NCBI RefSeq assembly: GCF_024730565.1
Contig: NZ_CP077725.1
Span: 1,302,001-1,366,000 of the forward strand
DNA from: Clostridium sp. CM027
GTDB lineage: Bacteria > Bacillota > Clostridia > Clostridiales > Clostridiaceae
DNA: 64,000 nucleotides
Direction of reading: 5' to 3'
In this document: positions 61,887-64,000 of the stretch, piece after piece
Layout: each line of letters begins with the position of its first letter
Numbering within the stretch: position 1 is the stretch's first letter
Made by a program: the position numbers and the translations under genes
The notes under the pieces: generated by a model
Databases searched by the model: none
Told to the model about the DNA's origin: nothing
The model's input: only the letters and a program-made list of their open reading frames with translations

Positions 61887-63143
61887 TCAAAGTATTGCGC
61901 TCATTAATGGATAATCTTCCTCACCATCTGCCATTCCACCACACATACTATTTAATCCTGAATGAAGAAAACAAGACCGAACTACAGCTTTTGGCCCATA
62001 TTTTAATCTTATTTTATCAACGGTATCATTTATCTTTTTATCTTTTTCATAATCAAAACTATCTAGTAACGAACACTGATAAAGCTCATTACTACAAAAG
62101 TCTGTGATATGTATCCCCAAGTGTCTTATTGGATTACCTTTCCAAACATTATCAAATAAATAGCATGCTATTTCATATATTTTGCGAGTAGAGTCAGTTG
62201 CTACATCTACTTTCTTTTGACGAGAATAAAATATTAAGTCGCTACCCCTGACGCTTATACTTATCACAGTACAACAATTGTGTGAATCTCTTAAACGCAT
62301 GGAAACTGTTTCACACAAGGATAGTAATACTTTATGAGCCGTGTCTTTATCTTCCACATCAAAGGCTATTGTTGTAGAATTGCCTATACCCTTCACTTTA
62401 ATATAATTGCTCTTGCGGACTTCTGAAAACTCGATGCCATTGGCGTAATTCCAAATAACTTGACCGTGACTCTTTAATTTATTCTTTAAAATATCTAAAT
62501 TATAATTTGCTAATTCCCCAATAGTATTAATATTTAAATTGTGCAATTTAGGTGCTGTCGCTCTACCTACCATAAATAAATCTTCAACAGGTAATGGCCA
62601 CATTTTATCTTTTATTTCATTTTGGAAAAGTGTGTGAATTCTATCTGGCTTCTTAAAATCTGAAGCTACCTTTGCAAGCAGTTTGTTATTTGATATCCCT
62701 ATGTTCACTGTAAACCCAAGCTCATTCTTTATCCTCTCTTTTATAGTTTCAGCGAGTTTCAAATAGTCAGGATATAAATGTTCCATATTAGAAAAATCCA
62801 AAAAACTTTCATCAACTGAAAAACGCTGAATAATTGGAGTGTATTCTAAAAATATTTGATGCATAGCCTCGCTACATTTCATATATAATGAATATCTTGG
62901 AGGTACAATTATTATTCCAGGACACTTAGCCCTAGCACTATATAAAGTCTCGCCTGTGTGAATATCAAATTTTTTAGCAGGCATTGATTTAGTTAAAACA
63001 ATTCCATGCCTGCTTTCTTCATCTCCGCCTACTACAGATGGTACTGTTCTAAGATCTAACTGCTCACCTTGTTGAAGTCTATACGCAGCTTCCCATGAGA
63101 GATAGGCACTATTTGCGTCAATATGAAATATTAATTTACTCAT
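61887..63143 (-). CDS. dinB: DNA polymerase IV, Y-family (DinB)
   Basis: 418 residues. Catalytic carboxylates are Asp9 (FHIDANSAYLSW) and Asp111-Glu112 (RFSVDESFLDF). The helix-hairpin-helix PVEDLFMVGRATAPKLHNL and a C-terminal little-finger domain follow. It carries out error-prone translesion synthesis. The ATG at 63143 follows GGAAG; in-frame upstream codons up to 63185 are unlikely to be used. A perfect LexA box lies about 50 bases upstream, so the gene is SOS-induced. Confidence 0.94.
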   Translation of the reverse strand: MSKLIFHIDANSAYLSWEAAYRLQQGEQLDLRTVPSVVGGDEESRHGIVLTKSMPAKKFDIHTGETLYSARAKCPGIIIVPPRYSLYMKCSEAMHQIFLEYTPIIQRFSVDESFLDFSNMEHLYPDYLKLAETIKERIKNELGFTVNIGISNNKLLAKVASDFKKPDRIHTLFQNEIKDKMWPLPVEDLFMVGRATAPKLHNLNINTIGELANYNLDILKNKLKSHGQVIWNYANGIEFSEVRKSNYIKVKGIGNSTTIAFDVEDKDTAHKVLLSLCETVSMRLRDSHNCCTVISISVRGSDLIFYSRQKKVDVATDSTRKIYEIACYLFDNVWKGNPIRHLGIHITDFCSNELYQCSLLDSFDYEKDKKINDTVDKIRLKYGPKAVVRSCFLHSGLNSMCGGMADGEEDYPLMSAIL

Positions 63144-63189
63144 AGTATAAATCATCTTCCTTTTTATTAATCTTAATTTACTCATATTA

Positions 63190-63201
63190 GAACATCAGTT
63201 C
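63190..63201 (-). promoter_or_regulatory. LexA/DinR box of dinB
   Basis: GAACATCAGTTC fits the Firmicutes SOS consensus GAAC-N4-GTTC exactly and lies 47 bases before the dinB start. Confidence 0.85.
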
Positions 63202-63245
63202 GTTATATTTATTATATACTACTTGCTTACTTTTTAAAAGCAAAT

Positions 63246-63295
63246 TTGGGGTAGCATACGCAAAAATATTATTTCGTAGTTAATGAAAATTTCAG
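63246..63295 (+). repeat. GGGGTAG-family dispersed motif, copy E
   Basis: TTGGGGTAGCATACGCAAAA, then ATATTATTTCGTAGTTAATG. Close to copy D. It is followed by an AGATTAT...ATAATCT hairpin and lies between dinB and the DUF523 gene. Confidence 0.55.
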
Positions 63296-63375
63296 ATTAT
63301 TTTTATAATCTCAAGTTTTTATGTAACCATTTAATATTTGGTTAAAATCATACATTCTTTTTAATATCCAATTTA

Positions 63376-63436
63376 CGGTAATAATAGTATAATTAAATAA
63401 TTGTATTTGTCGCAACAGTCGATTATTGTGAAGTAA
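63376..63436 (+). repeat. TCGCAA leader repeat in front of the DUF523 gene
   Basis: GGTAATAATAG, TATAAT (63388-63393), then TCGCAA (63410-63415), a ten-base loop and TTGTGA (63426-63431), pairing through a G-T wobble. The hairpin would begin about ten bases into the transcript. The start codon is at 63488. Confidence 0.65.
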
Positions 63437-63487
63437 ACATTATTTATATAACGCGTGGATAAATCCGAATTGTTGGGAGAGATGTAC

Positions 63488-63904
63488 ATGAATATTTTAG
63501 TAAGTGCCTGTGTAATAGGCCAAAACTGCAAATATAATGGCGGAAATAATTTGAATAGAAGTGTAGTTGAATTTATACAAAGACATACTGTGATTGAAAT
63601 ATGTCCTGAACTGCTGACAGGTATGAAATGCCCAAGGGCATGTGCTGAGATAGTAAACGGCATTGTAATGTCTGAGAATGGTGAGAATGTAGATGCAGAA
63701 TATCGCAAAGGAGTAGAACTTGCAATGGAGAAAATTAAGGGACAAAAGATAGATTTAGCAATATTACAGTCAAGAAGTCCTACTTGTGGTGTAAATACTA
63801 TCTATGATGGGTCTTTTAGTGGTACTTTAATTGAGGGGCATGGTTTATTTACTGAAGCCATCATTGAAAAAGGTATTAGGGTAGTAGACTCCGAAAATTT
63901 TTAA
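63488..63904 (+). CDS. DUF523 family protein
   Basis: 138 residues. The family pattern is clear: ILVSACVIGQNCKYNGGNN at the N-terminus, CPELLTGMKCPRACAEI in the middle and LAILQSRSPTCGVNTIYDGSFSGTLIEGHGLF near the end, with conserved Cys residues that could hold metal. The ATG at 63488 has GGGAGAG upstream; the longer frame from 63455 has no ribosome site. A leader repeat lies directly in front. Function unknown. Confidence 0.9.
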   Translation: MNILVSACVIGQNCKYNGGNNLNRSVVEFIQRHTVIEICPELLTGMKCPRACAEIVNGIVMSENGENVDAEYRKGVELAMEKIKGQKIDLAILQSRSPTCGVNTIYDGSFSGTLIEGHGLFTEAIIEKGIRVVDSENF

Positions 63905-64000
63905 GTTTACTCAATTCGTAAGTTACTACTTATCGAAATGATACAGGTTATGAGCACAACCTTAGCTAACAATTTGTTTTTATTCATTTAATATTCCCCC

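Noticed and set aside
1-64000. CRISPR arrays, tRNA or rRNA genes, prophage structural genes
   Set aside because: No regularly spaced repeats, no cloverleaf with a CCA-type end and no rRNA-like conserved blocks were seen. The repeats found are dispersed, not arrayed.

Overview
The window is AT-rich, low-GC Firmicute DNA that looks like a chromosome of Clostridium sensu stricto. The reasons are the codon use, strong GGAGG ribosome sites, TTGACA/TATAAT promoters with 17-base spacers, small DUF families typical of clostridia (DUF3189, DUF3006, DUF3888, DUF523, Cse60-like) and a Firmicutes-type LexA box. I saw no rRNA, tRNA or CRISPR array. It reads as an accessory region: small resistance, transport and regulator modules separated by many truncated, frameshifted or IS-interrupted genes.

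Layout. 0-5 kb: a broken peptide-type ABC transporter beside a broken secreted-peptide gene, a sugar O-acetyltransferase, a NupC nucleoside transporter, a cupin. 5-8 kb: a MarR repressor with a palindromic operator on its own promoter, its DHA2 drug pump, an isochorismatase-like hydrolase. 8-11 kb: an ECF-sigma operon with three membrane proteins. 11-18 kb: a zinc-finger/HTH/DUF2087/GIY-YIG-like regulator, an ABC-2 exporter, a VOC protein, a group II intron RT scrap, DUF3189 and PHP proteins, a P-loop kinase-like protein. 18-23 kb: an ArsR-type regulator with an ABC exporter, and a PadR/membrane/Cse60-like operon. 23-26 kb: decay zone (serine recombinase, GNAT and ComEC-like remnants, DUF3006) and a methyltransferase. 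26.7-29.9 kb: a Vat-type acetyltransferase gene cut at codon 6/7 by a complete IS21-family element with a 5-bp target duplication. 30.4-33.5 kb: a deleted thyA just ahead of dihydrofolate reductase, an XRE/peptide deformylase operon, a BAAT-like hydrolase. 34-37 kb: an IS4-type scrap, a methyltransferase, and a GNAT-YoaP gene that has the anatomy of a single integron gene cassette. 37.5-40.1 kb: a DHA2 pump and TetR regulator sharing operators. 40-43 kb: scraps, repeats and small membrane/secreted proteins. 43.3-49.6 kb: a clearly more GC-rich block with a response regulator, histidine kinase, ABC ATPase and FtsX-type permease next to a relaxase C-terminus, so probably the cargo of a decayed conjugative element. 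50-54 kb: Sua5, GNAT, a group II intron 3' end, and an intact IS3 element that truncates an FMN-reductase gene. 54-58 kb: a partial copy of the 18-kb ABC gene, flavodoxin, broken TetR, lipase and hybrid kinase genes. 58-64 kb: DUF2262, an unknown protein, PhzF, an LspA-like protein, SOS-controlled dinB and DUF523.

Several short repeat families cross these regions: (1) a leader of about 55 bp, a -10 box followed by a TCGCAA...TTGCGA hairpin, placed in front of unrelated genes; (2) a GGGGTAG-headed motif of about 50 bp in five diverged copies; (3) TCGTGAAAG...CTTTCACG hairpins; (4) an inverted repeat of about 220 bp; (5) two hairpins that share flanks but have different stems. These, and the putative integron cassette, are the least explained parts of the window.
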